Part shown: positions 1 to 8,412 of the stretch, one piece after another
Layout: each line of letters opens with the position of its first letter
How positions within the stretch are numbered: the stretch's first letter is position 1
Origin: Propionivibrio dicarboxylicus
GTDB lineage: Bacteria; Pseudomonadota; Gammaproteobacteria; Burkholderiales; Rhodocyclaceae
NCBI RefSeq assembly: GCF_900099695.1
Contig: NZ_FNCY01000019.1
Span: 1 to 64,000 of the forward strand
Length of the DNA: 64,000 nt
Direction: 5' to 3'
Translations under genes and position numbers: made by a program
The notes under the pieces: model-generated
The model's database searches: none
What the model was told of the DNA's origin: nothing
Seen by the model: the letters and a program-made list of their open reading frames with translations, nothing else

Positions 1-94
1 GCAGCACCACGTTCCCGAATACCAGCAATACCATCAGCCCGAATATGCAGATCAGCAGCCATTCGAGCGACTTCAGCAACAGCCTTGAAAACAT
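1..94 (-). CDS. TRAP transporter small permease, YiaM/DctQ-like (partial, 5' end only)
   Basis: Only the first 31 codons lie in the window; the gene runs off the left edge. The peptide begins MFSRLLLKSLEWLLICIFGL and continues as one hydrophobic helix, as in DctQ small permeases, which form the four-helix partner of the large permease DctM in the inner membrane. Context supports this: in E. coli the yiaK-yiaL genes are followed by TRAP genes yiaMNO, and here YiaL- and YiaK-like genes lie just upstream in the same direction. The gap to the dehydrogenase gene is 39 bp, and a GGGGAGTAAAGGG-like purine-rich site precedes the ATG. Family assignment rests on one helix plus context, so it is probable and not certain. 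Confidence 0.6.
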   Translation of the reverse strand, partial: MFSRLLLKSLEWLLICIFGLMVLLVFGNVVL

Positions 95-133
95 CCCTTT
101 ACTCCCCTTTTGCTTGCAAAGCGTCCGGCCGGA

Positions 134-1177
134 TCAGCCGAACGACAGTTGAACCTTCATCTGCGACGACCGGTCCCGGGCGATCGCAAACGCCTCGGCG
201 ATCCGTTCCATCGGCAGCGTCGTCGTGATCACCGGCCGCACATCGATCCGCTTTTCACGGATCAGCCGCGCCGCCACCGCGTATTCCGGGTGGAAGCGAT
301 GCGTGCCGACCAGACGGATTTCCTTGCCGACCAGCGCATTGATCGGAATGTCGGCACTGCCCGTGACACCGACCTGAACGATGGTGCCGCGCGGACGAAT
401 CACCGGAAACGCCTGTTTCAGCACGCCGCCCACGCCAGTACATTCGAATACTACGTCGAAATAGCCTTTGTCAGCGGAATATTCGGCCGAAAGACGATCG
501 GGTTCCTGCGCCGCGTTGATGGCGACATTGGCGCCCATCTGCAGCGCCGCCTTGAGCGGCGCTTCGGAAATATCCATGGCGACGATTTCCTGCGCGCCCG
601 CCACCCGTGCCGCGCCGATCAGCAAGGCGCCGATCGGTCCGGCCCCGGTCACCAGCACGCGTTTGCCGAGCAGGCTGCCGGCCTGCTTGACGGCATGCAC
701 CCCCACCGCGAGCGGTTCGGTACAGGCTGCCTCGCCGAGCGAAACCTCGTTGCCCATCGGTTCGCACTGGACGTCCTCGGCGACCAGTCGGTCGCGGAAT
801 CCGCCGTGCGTATGCGGCTTGCGCATGGCGCTGCCGAAGAACTGCATGTCGAGGCAATGCTGCGGTTCCCCAGCCAGGCAGAACTTGCAGCGCCCGCAGG
901 GACGGCTCGGGCTGACCGCAACGCGGTCGCCGGGACGCACACGCGTGACGCGCTCGCCGACCGCTTCCACCGTGCCCGCCACCTCGTGGCCCATGACGAT
1001 CGGTTCGGTCACACGGATCGTGCCGATGCCGCCTTCCCAGTAGTAGTGGATGTCCGACCCGCAAACGCCGCCCGCACCGATGCGGATCAACACCTGCGTC
1101 GGCCCGACCTCGCCGACCTCGCGGGTTTCAATGCGGACGTCTTCCTGCCCGTACAAGACACATGCGCGCGTTTCCAT
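134..1177 (-). CDS. idnD: Zinc-dependent alcohol dehydrogenase, L-idonate 5-dehydrogenase type
   Basis: 347-residue medium-chain dehydrogenase of normal family length. Visible features are the catalytic zinc ligands Cys39, His64-Glu65 (GHE) and Glu154, the structural zinc cysteines at 94, 97, 100 and 108, and the Rossmann glycine motif GAGPIG at 178-183. IdnD-type enzymes oxidise L-idonate to 5-keto-D-gluconate with NAD(P)+ in the cytoplasm. The gene sits 20 bp after the diketogulonate reductase gene in an operon for sugar acids and before a TRAP permease gene, which fits a sugar-acid substrate. A different polyol or aldonate (for example sorbitol or galactitol) cannot be excluded from sequence alone: the enzyme class is sure, the exact substrate is inferred. 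Confidence 0.75.
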   Translation of the reverse strand: METRACVLYGQEDVRIETREVGEVGPTQVLIRIGAGGVCGSDIHYYWEGGIGTIRVTEPIVMGHEVAGTVEAVGERVTRVRPGDRVAVSPSRPCGRCKFCLAGEPQHCLDMQFFGSAMRKPHTHGGFRDRLVAEDVQCEPMGNEVSLGEAACTEPLAVGVHAVKQAGSLLGKRVLVTGAGPIGALLIGAARVAGAQEIVAMDISEAPLKAALQMGANVAINAAQEPDRLSAEYSADKGYFDVVFECTGVGGVLKQAFPVIRPRGTIVQVGVTGSADIPINALVGKEIRLVGTHRFHPEYAVAARLIREKRIDVRPVITTTLPMERIAEAFAIARDRSSQMKVQLSFG

Positions 1178-1197
1178 GATTCGCTCCCGAAAACGGC

Positions 1198-2202
1198 TCA
1201 GAATGCCTGGATCTTGGCCCAGACGCCGTCATCGACGGGAATGCCGTTGGCAAGATTGGCAGCACGGATCGCCGCCGAATTCTCGCCCGGGAACAGCACG
1301 GGTTTGCCGGCATCGACCGGCACCGAGCCGTGCAGATTGTCGAGCGCTTCGTTGACCGCTGCGGCCAGATAATCGTCGCCGGCGATGCGCGTGGCATCGA
1401 TGGCGAGAAACATCTGCGACAGGCCGTACTCATCGGCGCCGAGCTTGCCGACCCCATGCGTCGAGCGTCCGCCCGAGAGCACGGCGGCGACGAGGTCGAG
1501 CACGATCGACATCGCCGAGCCCTTCCAGTAGCCGATCGGCAGCACGCGCCAGGTCTTGGAGATCTCGCGCGGATCGCAGGAGAGCTGGCCCTGTTCGTCA
1601 TAACCACCGGGGACCGGCAGCAATTCGCCGCGCGAGGCCTTGTTTTCCATCTGACCGTAGGAGAATTGCGCCATCGCGATGTCGACGACGACGTGCCCTT
1701 CGGCACGCGGCACCGCCATGACGAACGGGTTGTTGCCGATACGCCGGTCCTTGGCGCCCCAGGCGGGCATGTTCGGCTGGGTGTTGGTCCAGCAGATGCC
1801 GACGCAGCCGGCATCGGCCGCTTGCCAGCCGTAGGTACCGCCGCGCAGCCAGTGGTTGGTGTTGGCCAGCGCGACGCAGCCGATGCCGTGTTCGCGCGCC
1901 AGTTCGATGGCGCGATCCATGGAACGCTTGGCATTGACGTTGCCAAGACCGAGGTTGCCGTCCCAGCGCTCGAAGGCGCCCATGGCGGCGACGCAGGTGG
2001 GCTTGGCCTTGAGATCGATATAGCCCTTGTCGATGTACTCGACGACGCGGGGGAACCGATTGACGCCGTGGGAATAGACCCCGTCGCAGGTGGTTTCCGC
2101 CATCAAGCGCGCCGACAACTCGGCGCTTTCTGCATCGCAGCCCTTCTTGATCAGGACGCGCTGGAATTCGGCCTTCAATTCGTCAAACGTAATGCGTGGC
2201 AT
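1198..2202 (-). CDS. dlgD: Ldh family oxidoreductase, 2,3-diketo-L-gulonate reductase (YiaK/DlgD-like)
   Basis: 334 residues, close to E. coli YiaK (332). The family is the malate/L-lactate dehydrogenase type-2 fold, not the Rossmann type. The signature DGVYSHGVNRFP near residues 40-51 contains the catalytic His45 and a substrate-binding Arg49. The TNTQPNMPAWGA stretch near 140-151 and the GNNPFVMAVP stretch form the NAD(P)H site. YiaK reduces 2,3-diketo-L-gulonate to 3-keto-L-gulonate in the cytoplasm. The gene is third in an operon after a YiaL-like and a Gfo/Idh/MocA gene, matching the yiaK-yiaL association in enterobacteria but in reversed order. The related ureidoglycolate and sulfolactate dehydrogenases are less likely given the neighbours. 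Confidence 0.8.
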   Translation of the reverse strand: MPRITFDELKAEFQRVLIKKGCDAESAELSARLMAETTCDGVYSHGVNRFPRVVEYIDKGYIDLKAKPTCVAAMGAFERWDGNLGLGNVNAKRSMDRAIELAREHGIGCVALANTNHWLRGGTYGWQAADAGCVGICWTNTQPNMPAWGAKDRRIGNNPFVMAVPRAEGHVVVDIAMAQFSYGQMENKASRGELLPVPGGYDEQGQLSCDPREISKTWRVLPIGYWKGSAMSIVLDLVAAVLSGGRSTHGVGKLGADEYGLSQMFLAIDATRIAGDDYLAAAVNEALDNLHGSVPVDAGKPVLFPGENSAAIRAANLANGIPVDDGVWAKIQAF

Positions 2203-2269
2203 GTCTTGCTAACTCCTCTCGGTTCTTGCATTCAATTCGTTGCGGCGGGATCCGGCGGGTTCGCCAGGA

Positions 2270-3262
2270 TCAATAACCCTTTTGCGCGCGGTAGCCCTTG
2301 AGCACTTCGTCGGCCACCCAGGTCGAGCGCACGGCGCTCTCGACGTTGCCCGGACACGGCGCGACGCCATTGAGATCGTCGACGATGCTCTGAATGAAGG
2401 GTTGCTGGACGTGGGCCGGATTCGGGATATCCATGTCGACCGATTGGGTGTCGGTGACAAGCTTCAGCGGCTTGTCGGAGAAGAACTCGAAGGAGATCCG
2501 CCCCTTCGAGCCGACGATCTCGACGTAGTCCTCGTCGTTGCCGCAGACATAACACCACGAGCCGAAGCCCTGCACGCCGCTGGCATGGCGCCAGGTCGCC
2601 GTGACGGTGTCCTCGACGTCATAGAGTCCGGCCTGGTTGCTGGCGATGCCATGCACCTCTTCGATCGCGCCAAAGAGGAAGTCGAACAGGTCGAGTTCGT
2701 GGATGCCCATGTCAAGGAACTTGCCGCCCCCCGACACCGCGGGAATCAGCCGCCACGGCAGCGTCGCACGCGAGAGATCCTCGGGCGCCGGGCGCTGGTG
2801 CTGGACGGCGCGCACGGTGCGCACCTCGCCGATGACACCGGCATCGATCCACTGCTTGATCTGAAGAAAACGCGGCATGGCGCGACGATAGAAGGCGACG
2901 AACAGGCGCACACCACGCTGCTCGCAGACCTCGACGATCTCGCGGCACTCTTCGAAACGCATGGCCATGGGCTTTTCGACATACACATGCTTGCCGGCTT
3001 TGGCGACGTCGAGCGCGAGCGGCTTGTGCGACGACGGCGGCGTCGCCACATAGACGGCCTGCACCGCCGGATCGGCGAGCAGTTCGGCCGTCGTGTCATA
3101 GGCCTTGGCGACGCCATGGCGCTCGGCGAAGGAGCGCGTCATCGCCACATCGGCACTGGTCACGGCGACGAGCGCCGAATTGTTCGACTTGTAGAATCCC
3201 GGCCCGCTCTTGACCTCGGCGACCGCGCCGCAGCCGATCATCCCCCACTGGATCGTTGCCAT
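2270..3262 (-). CDS. Gfo/Idh/MocA family oxidoreductase
   Basis: About 330 residues. An N-terminal Rossmann fold opens with GMIGCGAVAE, followed by the family signature EKP (in YVEKPMA, near residue 98) whose lysine is catalytic, and a C-terminal GIHELDLFDF helix typical of the alpha/beta domain. These enzymes oxidise or reduce sugars, inositols or sugar acids with NAD(P). Two adjacent ATG codons overlap the YiaL-type stop codon (TGATGATG); the one at 3262 lies 7 bp after an AAGGAG site and is preferred, 3265 being the alternative. The gene is an addition compared with the E. coli yia operon and probably supplies another redox step for the imported sugar acid. Substrate unknown. Confidence 0.8.
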   Translation of the reverse strand: MATIQWGMIGCGAVAEVKSGPGFYKSNNSALVAVTSADVAMTRSFAERHGVAKAYDTTAELLADPAVQAVYVATPPSSHKPLALDVAKAGKHVYVEKPMAMRFEECREIVEVCEQRGVRLFVAFYRRAMPRFLQIKQWIDAGVIGEVRTVRAVQHQRPAPEDLSRATLPWRLIPAVSGGGKFLDMGIHELDLFDFLFGAIEEVHGIASNQAGLYDVEDTVTATWRHASGVQGFGSWCYVCGNDEDYVEIVGSKGRISFEFFSDKPLKLVTDTQSVDMDIPNPAHVQQPFIQSIVDDLNGVAPCPGNVESAVRSTWVADEVLKGYRAQKGY

Positions 3263-3264
3263 CA

Positions 3265-3744
3265 TCAAACTCCTTCGAGCAAAGACAGACGCACCTTGAC
3301 GACGACCTTGCGGATCGCCTCGGGCGCGTCGAACGCACAGCCCGGACGATGCACGTCGGTCGGCATGAAAACGGCGAAGCTGCCGGGCGTCATCGTCAGC
3401 GTCGATTCGTTTTCCATACCGCTATAGAACAGCAGGTCGCGCTGCGCAAGCAGGTCTTCGGCCACGGCGTTGTTACCGGTGTCGGCGGCGACGCCGATTT
3501 TTTCGCGTCCGCGTGCGAGAAACTGCACGTCGATGTACTGGCGGTGCACTTCGGCGCGCGTCTCGGCGAAAGGCTTGGTCGTCATGTCGATGACCTGGAC
3601 ATAGATGTCCTTGCCCTCGAGATCGTAGTTGCCCGCCGGAAGCGACAGGAAGTCGGTCTTGTGCAAATGTTCGACGGCAGTTTTGAGAGGACGGGGAAGC
3701 CAGCCAAAGGCCGACTCAAGATCATTGACGTGTCCGAATATCAT
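3265..3744 (-). CDS. YhcH/YjgK/YiaL family protein (beta-galactosidase subunit beta-like)
   Basis: 159 residues, the usual length of DUF386 cupin-like proteins. Conserved features include EVHRQYIDVQF near the middle, a glycine-rich GREKIGV strand, and the C-terminal FMPTDVHRPG motif with the metal-ligand-type histidine. Relatives include YiaL of the diketogulonate operon and NanQ (YhcH), a sialic acid anomerase; a role in anomerising or processing the imported sugar acid is inferred. A longer frame exists upstream, but the ATG at 3744 is preceded by AAGGAAAACGCG and starts the conserved MIFGHV sequence. It is the first gene of the minus-strand operon and is preceded by a long structured leader. 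Confidence 0.8.
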   Translation of the reverse strand: MIFGHVNDLESAFGWLPRPLKTAVEHLHKTDFLSLPAGNYDLEGKDIYVQVIDMTTKPFAETRAEVHRQYIDVQFLARGREKIGVAADTGNNAVAEDLLAQRDLLFYSGMENESTLTMTPGSFAVFMPTDVHRPGCAFDAPEAIRKVVVKVRLSLLEGV

Positions 3745-3778
3745 CGCGTTTTCCTTGAATAAAAACGTCCGCACCGGC

Positions 3779-3846
3779 ATGCGTTTCCGCATGTGCCGTC
3801 GCGCGACGGCGGCACCCTCGAGGAGGTGAGGCGCCGCCGTCGCGCG
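3779..3846 (-). promoter_or_regulatory. Structured 5' leader with competing hairpins
   Basis: Positions 3800-3813 and 3833-3846 form a perfect 14-bp inverted repeat with a 19-nt loop. The left arm is also part of a 16-nt perfect palindrome (GCCGTCGCGCGACGGC, 3795-3810), so two structures compete. Next to it, 3779-3792 forms a 5-bp hairpin whose minus-strand loop is GAAA (ATGCG-GAAA-CGCAT), a GNRA-type tetraloop. All of it lies in the predicted untranslated leader between the promoter (about 3983) and the ATG at 3744. An attenuation or mRNA-stability role is inferred; no known riboswitch class was recognised. Confidence 0.4.
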
Positions 3847-3978
3847 GCTTTCCCGGCACGAACAAAGCCTGCACTGATACGCCAATACCGTCGGATTTCC
3901 AGGCCCGGAAAATGCCACAGCGCATTCGCTGCCGCAGCGCACCACCGACCGGATCAAATTCTATCTTTCGGAATTGCG

Positions 3979-3993
3979 TTCTGCTTGTTAGAA
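3979..3993. promoter_or_regulatory. Candidate IclR-type operator
   Basis: TTCTGCTTGTTAGAA is an inverted repeat (TTCT-N7-AGAA) overlapping the -10 box of the minus-strand promoter. IclR regulators bind short imperfect palindromes, and the IclR gene diverges from here. The assignment is from position and symmetry only. Confidence 0.35.
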
Positions 3994-4018
3994 TATAAAA
4001 GCAGGTCGGCGCTGTCAA
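3990..4018 (-). promoter_or_regulatory. Sigma70 promoter of the YiaL-type operon
   Basis: On the minus strand TTGACA (4018-4013) is followed after exactly 17 bp by TATTCT (3995-3990), a near-consensus sigma70 promoter. Transcription would begin near 3983, giving a leader of about 240 nt before the first ATG at 3744. Confidence 0.65.
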
Positions 4019-4158
4019 GCCATTTTCGCGTCGCAGACCATTCCGGAACCCGATATCGCTGGCAACAAGAAACTGCCGACCGCTTTGATTTAGCGCCGGA
4101 ATACGGCAGGATTCCGGTTTCGACGACCATCGACCACACCACTCGCAGGAGCCCTCTG

Positions 4159-4944
4159 GTGGCAAATAACGACAACGAAAGCCCGTCGGGCACGCAGAGC
4201 CTGTTCCGCGGGCTGCAACTGATGGAAGAATTGAGCAACTATCCGAACGGCTGTCCGCTCGCCCGCCTGGCCGAGGAGACCGGACTGAGCAAGAGCACGG
4301 CCCATCGTCTGTTGCAGGGACTGCAGAGCGCCGGCTACGTCACGGCGGCGCCAACGCATGGCAGTTACCGCCTGACGACGAAGTGCGTCGCGGTCGGGCA
4401 AAAGGCACTATCCTCGCTGAACGTCATCCACGTCGCCGCGCGGCACGTGGAAGCGCTGAACCTCGATACCGGTGAAACCGTCAACCTGTCCTCGCTCGAG
4501 GACGGCCGGGCGATCATGATCTACAAGCTGGAAGCGAACCGCGGCATGATCCGCACCCGCGCCTATGTCGGACAGCATATATCGCTGTATTGCTCGGCGA
4601 TGGGCAAGCTGTTCCTGACCCATGCCTTCAAGGGCAAGATCGACGCCTACTGGGAATCGCATCGCGACGAGATTACCACGCTGACGCGCAACACGATCAC
4701 CGACCTTGCCGCCATGCACAAGGAAATCGCCGCGATCGAAAAGTGCGGCTATGCGGTCGACCGCGAGGAAAACGAGATGGGCATCTGCTGCGTCGCCGCA
4801 CCGATCTTCGACGTCATGGGCAATATGCCGTACTCGGTCTCGGTGTCCTTGACGACGGCCAAGCTGAAGGAACTCGGCGAAAAGGCCGTCGCCGCAAAAG
4901 TCATCGCGACGGCGCAAAAGATTTCACAGGAACTCGGCGGCTGA
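4159..4944 (+). CDS. IclR family transcriptional regulator (YiaJ-like)
   Basis: 261 residues from a GTG start with AGGAG 7 bp upstream (4147-4151), the usual IclR length. The N-terminal winged helix-turn-helix is seen in LARLAEETGLSKSTAHRLL near residues 33-51. The C-terminal effector domain carries family signatures such as YCSAMGKLFLTHA and the final GICCVAAPIFD segment. It diverges from the YiaL/YiaK-type operon, as YiaJ diverges from yiaK in E. coli, so it is likely the repressor of that operon with a sugar-acid effector; the effector is not known. It ends 36 bp from the convergent uxuA gene. Confidence 0.85.
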   Translation: MANNDNESPSGTQSLFRGLQLMEELSNYPNGCPLARLAEETGLSKSTAHRLLQGLQSAGYVTAAPTHGSYRLTTKCVAVGQKALSSLNVIHVAARHVEALNLDTGETVNLSSLEDGRAIMIYKLEANRGMIRTRAYVGQHISLYCSAMGKLFLTHAFKGKIDAYWESHRDEITTLTRNTITDLAAMHKEIAAIEKCGYAVDREENEMGICCVAAPIFDVMGNMPYSVSVSLTTAKLKELGEKAVAAKVIATAQKISQELGG

Positions 4945-4980
4945 CGCAGCGTTTGCGCCTGCCGCCGTTTTCCGAAGCGC

Positions 4981-6027
4981 TTAGGCGCGGCCGTACTTGC
5001 TGACGGCTTCCCACAAGCCGTTCAGATACACGGCACCGAGTGCGCGGTCGTAGAGGCCGTAGCCGGGCTTGCCGGTTTCTCCCCAGATCATGCGACCGTG
5101 GTCGGGACGCCAGTAACCGTCGAAGCCGGTGTCGTAGTAGGCCTTGACGATCGCCGCCATGTCGAGCGAGCCGTCGCAGGAACGGTGCGTCGATTCGTAG
5201 AAGCTGCCGTCGGCCTCGACCTTGACGTTGCGCAGGTGGCCGAAGTGGATGCGGCCCTTGGCGCCGAATTCGCGCACCATCGATTCGACGCTATTGCACA
5301 GGTCGGCGCCGAGCGAACCCGAGCACAGCGTGATGCCGTTCGACGGCGAATCGACGATACCGATGAGACGCGCATAATCGTCGCGGTTCTTCATGATGCG
5401 CGGCAGGCCGAAGATCGGCCGGGGCGGATCGTCCGGATGCATCGCCATCTTGACGCCGACTTCCTCGGCCACCGGGATGATCGCCTTGAGGAAATATTCC
5501 AGGTTGGCCCACAGTTTCTGCTCATCGACCGACTTGTATTCCTCGAGCAGCGCCTTGAGTTCCTCGGGCTTGTAGCTGGCGTCCCAGCCGGGCAGGGAAA
5601 TGCCCTTCTCGGGATCGATCTTGGCGACCTCGGCCGCGTCGAACGACAAGGTCGTCGAGCCGTCGGGCAGTTCCTTGGCCATCTCGGTCCGCGTCCAGTC
5701 GAAGACCGGCATGAAGTTGTAGCAGATCACCTTGACGCCGACCGCGGCGCAGTTGCGGATGTTCTGCTGGAAGTTGGCGATCAGGCGATCGCGGCTCGGC
5801 TTGCCGAGCTTGATGTCCTCGTGCGTCGGCACGCTCTCGACGACTTCGAACTTGAGCCCGGCGCGTTCGATGCGATCGCGCAGCGCCTGCAGCTTCTCGA
5901 CCGGCCACACTTCACCCACCGGCACATCGTAGATGGCCGAGACGATCCCGACCATGCCGGGGATCTGACGGATATTTTCCAGGGTGACGGGATCGGATTC
6001 CCCGTACCAGCGGAACGTCATTTTCAT
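4981..6027 (-). CDS. uxuA: Mannonate dehydratase
   Basis: 348 residues, matching the shorter bacterial UxuA form. The enzyme converts D-mannonate to 2-keto-3-deoxy-D-gluconate using a divalent metal, in glucuronate degradation. Family marks include the start [15 protein letters not shown], the [15 protein letters not shown] strand, MHPDDPP, the [11 protein letters not shown] loop, IHFGHLRN and the C-terminal [13 protein letters not shown], which include the metal-binding Cys and His residues. It follows uxuB by 45 bp on the same strand, so the two are probably cotranscribed from the promoter region at about 7.6 kb. Confidence 0.95.
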   Translation of the reverse strand: MKMTFRWYGESDPVTLENIRQIPGMVGIVSAIYDVPVGEVWPVEKLQALRDRIERAGLKFEVVESVPTHEDIKLGKPSRDRLIANFQQNIRNCAAVGVKVICYNFMPVFDWTRTEMAKELPDGSTTLSFDAAEVAKIDPEKGISLPGWDASYKPEELKALLEEYKSVDEQKLWANLEYFLKAIIPVAEEVGVKMAMHPDDPPRPIFGLPRIMKNRDDYARLIGIVDSPSNGITLCSGSLGADLCNSVESMVREFGAKGRIHFGHLRNVKVEADGSFYESTHRSCDGSLDMAAIVKAYYDTGFDGYWRPDHGRMIWGETGKPGYGLYDRALGAVYLNGLWEAVSKYGRA

Positions 6028-6072
6028 AGCTTCACCATTTCCAGAGTCGTGTTACAAAAAAGTTCAAACCGT

Positions 6073-7545
6073 TCAGGCGCCGATCGTCGCCGTCGCCACG
6101 TCGGGGTTCGCCGCCAATTCGGCAAACGCAGCCAGCAATTCCTTGCGGAAGACGGCGTTGCCCGGCAGATCCTGACCGAAGATTTTTTCCAGGCCGAGCA
6201 GGCTATCGACGATGCCGGCCGCATCGTTCGCCTGACGCGCGCGCTCGAGGACCGCCGCCGACATCGGGTCGCTCAGCACGCCGCCCGGCGTCTGCGCCAC
6301 CTTGAGGACAAAATGCATCCAGGCCGCGATCGCCGTGGCGATGGCCGGCGACGCCAGACCCAGCGCCATGCGTTCGCGCAGCGGGGCCAGCAGCCGTTGC
6401 GGCAACTTCTGCGAACCGTCCGAGGCGATCTGCGCCGTCTTGTGCTTGAGCGCCGGATTGCGGAAACGCCGCTTGAGCTGCTCGATGTAACTCGCCGGAT
6501 CGACGCCCTTCGGCGCCTTCAGCACATCGCGGTTCTCGCGCCACAGGCGGTCGAGCACGTCGCAGATCAGCGCGCTGTCCATCGCCTCGGCCACCGTCTC
6601 ACGGCCGGTCAGCTGGCCGAGATAGGAGAGCGTCGAGTGCGCGCCGTTGAGGCAGCGCAGCTTCATGCTTTCCCAGCGCTCGATCTCGTCGGAGAAGACC
6701 GCGCCGCCGATCGTCCAGTCCGGACGACCCATCGTGAATTTATCCTCGATGACCCATTGCACGAACTGCTCCGTCATCACCGGCCAGGCATCCTCGACGC
6801 CGAGCTTGGCGGCAATCTGCGCGCGGTCGGCGTCGGTCGTCGCCGGCGTGATGCGGTCGACCATCGTGCACGGAAAGCACACTTCGGCCTCGATCCAGGC
6901 GGCGAGGTCCGCGTCGAGCTGGCGCGCATAGGCGAGCACCGCGGCGCGGGCGAGCTTGCCGTTGTTCGGCAGGTTGTCGCAGCTCAGCACCGTAAACGGC
7001 AGGACGCCCGCGGCACGGCGTTGACGCAGCGATTCGGCGATCAGGCCGAGGATCGTCTTGGGATGCGAGGGATCGGCGAGATCGGCGGCGATCGCCGGAT
7101 TCTGCGGTTGCAACTGGCCGGTCGACATGTCGAGGTAATAGCCCTTCTCGGTCACCGTCAGGCTGACGATGCGCGTGCTCGCGTCGCTCATTTTCGCCAG
7201 CAGGCGGGCCTTCTCGCTGTCCTCGGCGCCGCCGACGACATCGACGATCGCACCGATCACGCTCAGGCGCTCCGAATCGGCACCGACTTCCGACAGCACA
7301 TAGAGATTGTCCTGCGGCGCCAGCGCATCGCGCATGCCGGAGGACTGCATACCGGCGCCGACGATGCCCCAGGCGAGGTCGCCCGACGCCAGCACGGCTT
7401 CGGTAAAGAAGGCCTGGTGCGCGCGGTGGAAGGCGCCGAGACCGAGATGGACGATCGACGCCGTCACCTGGCGACGATCATAGGTCGGGCGATTGACGCC
7501 AGCCGGCAAGCTCGACAGACTCGCTTCGCAAATTCTTGTAGCCAC
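6073..7545 (-). CDS. uxuB: Fructuronate reductase (mannitol dehydrogenase family)
   Basis: 490 residues from a GTG start at 7545 preceded by AGGAG and a 6-bp spacer; E. coli UxuB has 486. The NAD-binding start IVHLGLGAFHRAHQAFF, the VSLTVTEKGYY segment, PCTMVDRITP and the catalytic-region MKLRCLNGAHST are all present. The enzyme reduces D-fructuronate to D-mannonate, the substrate of the uxuA product encoded just downstream. The reading frame stays open for about 315 codons upstream across the divergent GntR gene, but that part is only the shadow of the regulator gene. Tagaturonate or mannitol dehydrogenases are relatives; pairing with uxuA favours fructuronate. Confidence 0.93.
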   Translation of the reverse strand: MATRICEASLSSLPAGVNRPTYDRRQVTASIVHLGLGAFHRAHQAFFTEAVLASGDLAWGIVGAGMQSSGMRDALAPQDNLYVLSEVGADSERLSVIGAIVDVVGGAEDSEKARLLAKMSDASTRIVSLTVTEKGYYLDMSTGQLQPQNPAIAADLADPSHPKTILGLIAESLRQRRAAGVLPFTVLSCDNLPNNGKLARAAVLAYARQLDADLAAWIEAEVCFPCTMVDRITPATTDADRAQIAAKLGVEDAWPVMTEQFVQWVIEDKFTMGRPDWTIGGAVFSDEIERWESMKLRCLNGAHSTLSYLGQLTGRETVAEAMDSALICDVLDRLWRENRDVLKAPKGVDPASYIEQLKRRFRNPALKHKTAQIASDGSQKLPQRLLAPLRERMALGLASPAIATAIAAWMHFVLKVAQTPGGVLSDPMSAAVLERARQANDAAGIVDSLLGLEKIFGQDLPGNAVFRKELLAAFAELAANPDVATATIGA

Positions 7546-7627
7546 ACTACTCTCCTCTTTTTCCGCTTTATCGATAGAATGCGCCTCGAAACGAAATTCG
7601 CGGCACCGCACCGAGAGACCACACATA

Positions 7628-7651
7628 ATACAAATGCTATACTTGTATAGC
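7628..7651. promoter_or_regulatory. Nested palindromic operator between uxuB and the GntR gene
   Basis: Two inverted repeats are nested: GCTATA-CTTG-TATAGC (7636-7651) and ATACAA-N9-TTGTAT (7628-7633 with 7643-7648). The site lies midway between the divergent uxuB and GntR genes, the place expected for a FCD-type GntR operator controlling both. Binding is inferred. Confidence 0.5.
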
Positions 7652-7707
7652 AGAAAGTGTATCATTGCCGTCGACGAATCACAAGACTCGGCCCCAGGGA
7701 ACTCCTC

Positions 7708-8412
7708 ATGAAGAATAGCCCAGAAGTCAAAATCCAAAATTTCCTGCCGCAGGAATCGCAATCGATCGGCAGCCAGCTGCATCGCCTGCTGCGCGCGGCG
7801 ATCATCGAAGGCGAACTGCTGCCGGGCCAGATCATTTCGGAAATCGAGATGAGCAAGCGATTTGACATCAGCCGGCAGCCGGTGCGCGAAGCCTTCATCA
7901 AGCTCGCCGAGGAACGACTCGTCGAAGTGCGTCCGCAGCGCGGCACCTTCGTGCGCAAGATCTCGGTCAAGGAAGTGCTGGATGCCCGCCATCTGCGCGA
8001 GATCATCGAGGTCTCGATCGTGCGTGAAGTCAGCGCGAAACATGACGCCGAACTCATCAACCGGCTGCGCCAGCTGATCACCCAGCAGAAAGAGACGGCG
8101 CCCGGCGATGCTCACGCTTTCCTCGAACTCGACGAGGAAATGCACCGCACGATCGCCCTGCATGCCGGCCGCGAATATGCCTGGCGCGTCACCGAAAGCA
8201 TCAAGGCACAGATGAATCGCGTCCGCTTCCTCTCCTTCGACTTCGCCCAATCGAAGTTCGAACTGGCCGGCGAACATGCTGCCATCGTCGATGCGATCGA
8301 AGCCGGCAACGCCGACCTGGCGGCCCAGCTGATGGAAAAGCATCTGCGCGGCATCCTGGCCACCTTGCCAAGAGTGGTTAGCCAATACCCGGACTACTTC
8401 ACCGACAACTAA
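7708..8412 (+). CDS. GntR family regulator, FadR/FCD subfamily (probable hexuronate regulator)
   Basis: 234 residues from the ATG at 7708, preceded by CAGGGA; an upstream ATG at 7657 would add 17 residues of unconvincing sequence and overlap the operator zone. The N-terminal winged helix contains MSKRFDISRQPVREAFIKL followed by RGTFVRKIS. The C-terminal FCD ligand domain has the metal-site type pattern FLELDEEMHRTI and a later EHAAIVDAIEAGN helix. It diverges from uxuB-uxuA, so it likely represses the uxu operon in response to an uronate-derived acid, a role like UxuR/ExuR. The effector is inferred from context only. Confidence 0.85.
   Translation: MKNSPEVKIQNFLPQESQSIGSQLHRLLRAAIIEGELLPGQIISEIEMSKRFDISRQPVREAFIKLAEERLVEVRPQRGTFVRKISVKEVLDARHLREIIEVSIVREVSAKHDAELINRLRQLITQQKETAPGDAHAFLELDEEMHRTIALHAGREYAWRVTESIKAQMNRVRFLSFDFAQSKFELAGEHAAIVDAIEAGNADLAAQLMEKHLRGILATLPRVVSQYPDYFTDN

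Larger units (their letters stand above)
3745..4158. other. Divergent control region between the YiaL-type operon and the IclR gene
   Basis: A 414-bp stretch without a supported gene. It holds the minus-strand promoter, an inverted repeat overlapping its -10 box, a second palindrome TTCCGGAA at 4041-4048, and a GC-rich hairpin zone at 3779-3846. The IclR frame stays open upstream into this region, but the ribosome-binding site at 4147-4151 sets its start at 4159. The layout is typical of an IclR-type regulator controlling a divergent operon. Confidence 0.7.

Noticed and set aside
5098-7650. Plus-strand open frame of 850 codons
   Set aside because: Antisense shadow of uxuA and uxuB; low-complexity Arg/Asp/His-rich translation typical of the complementary frame of high-GC genes.
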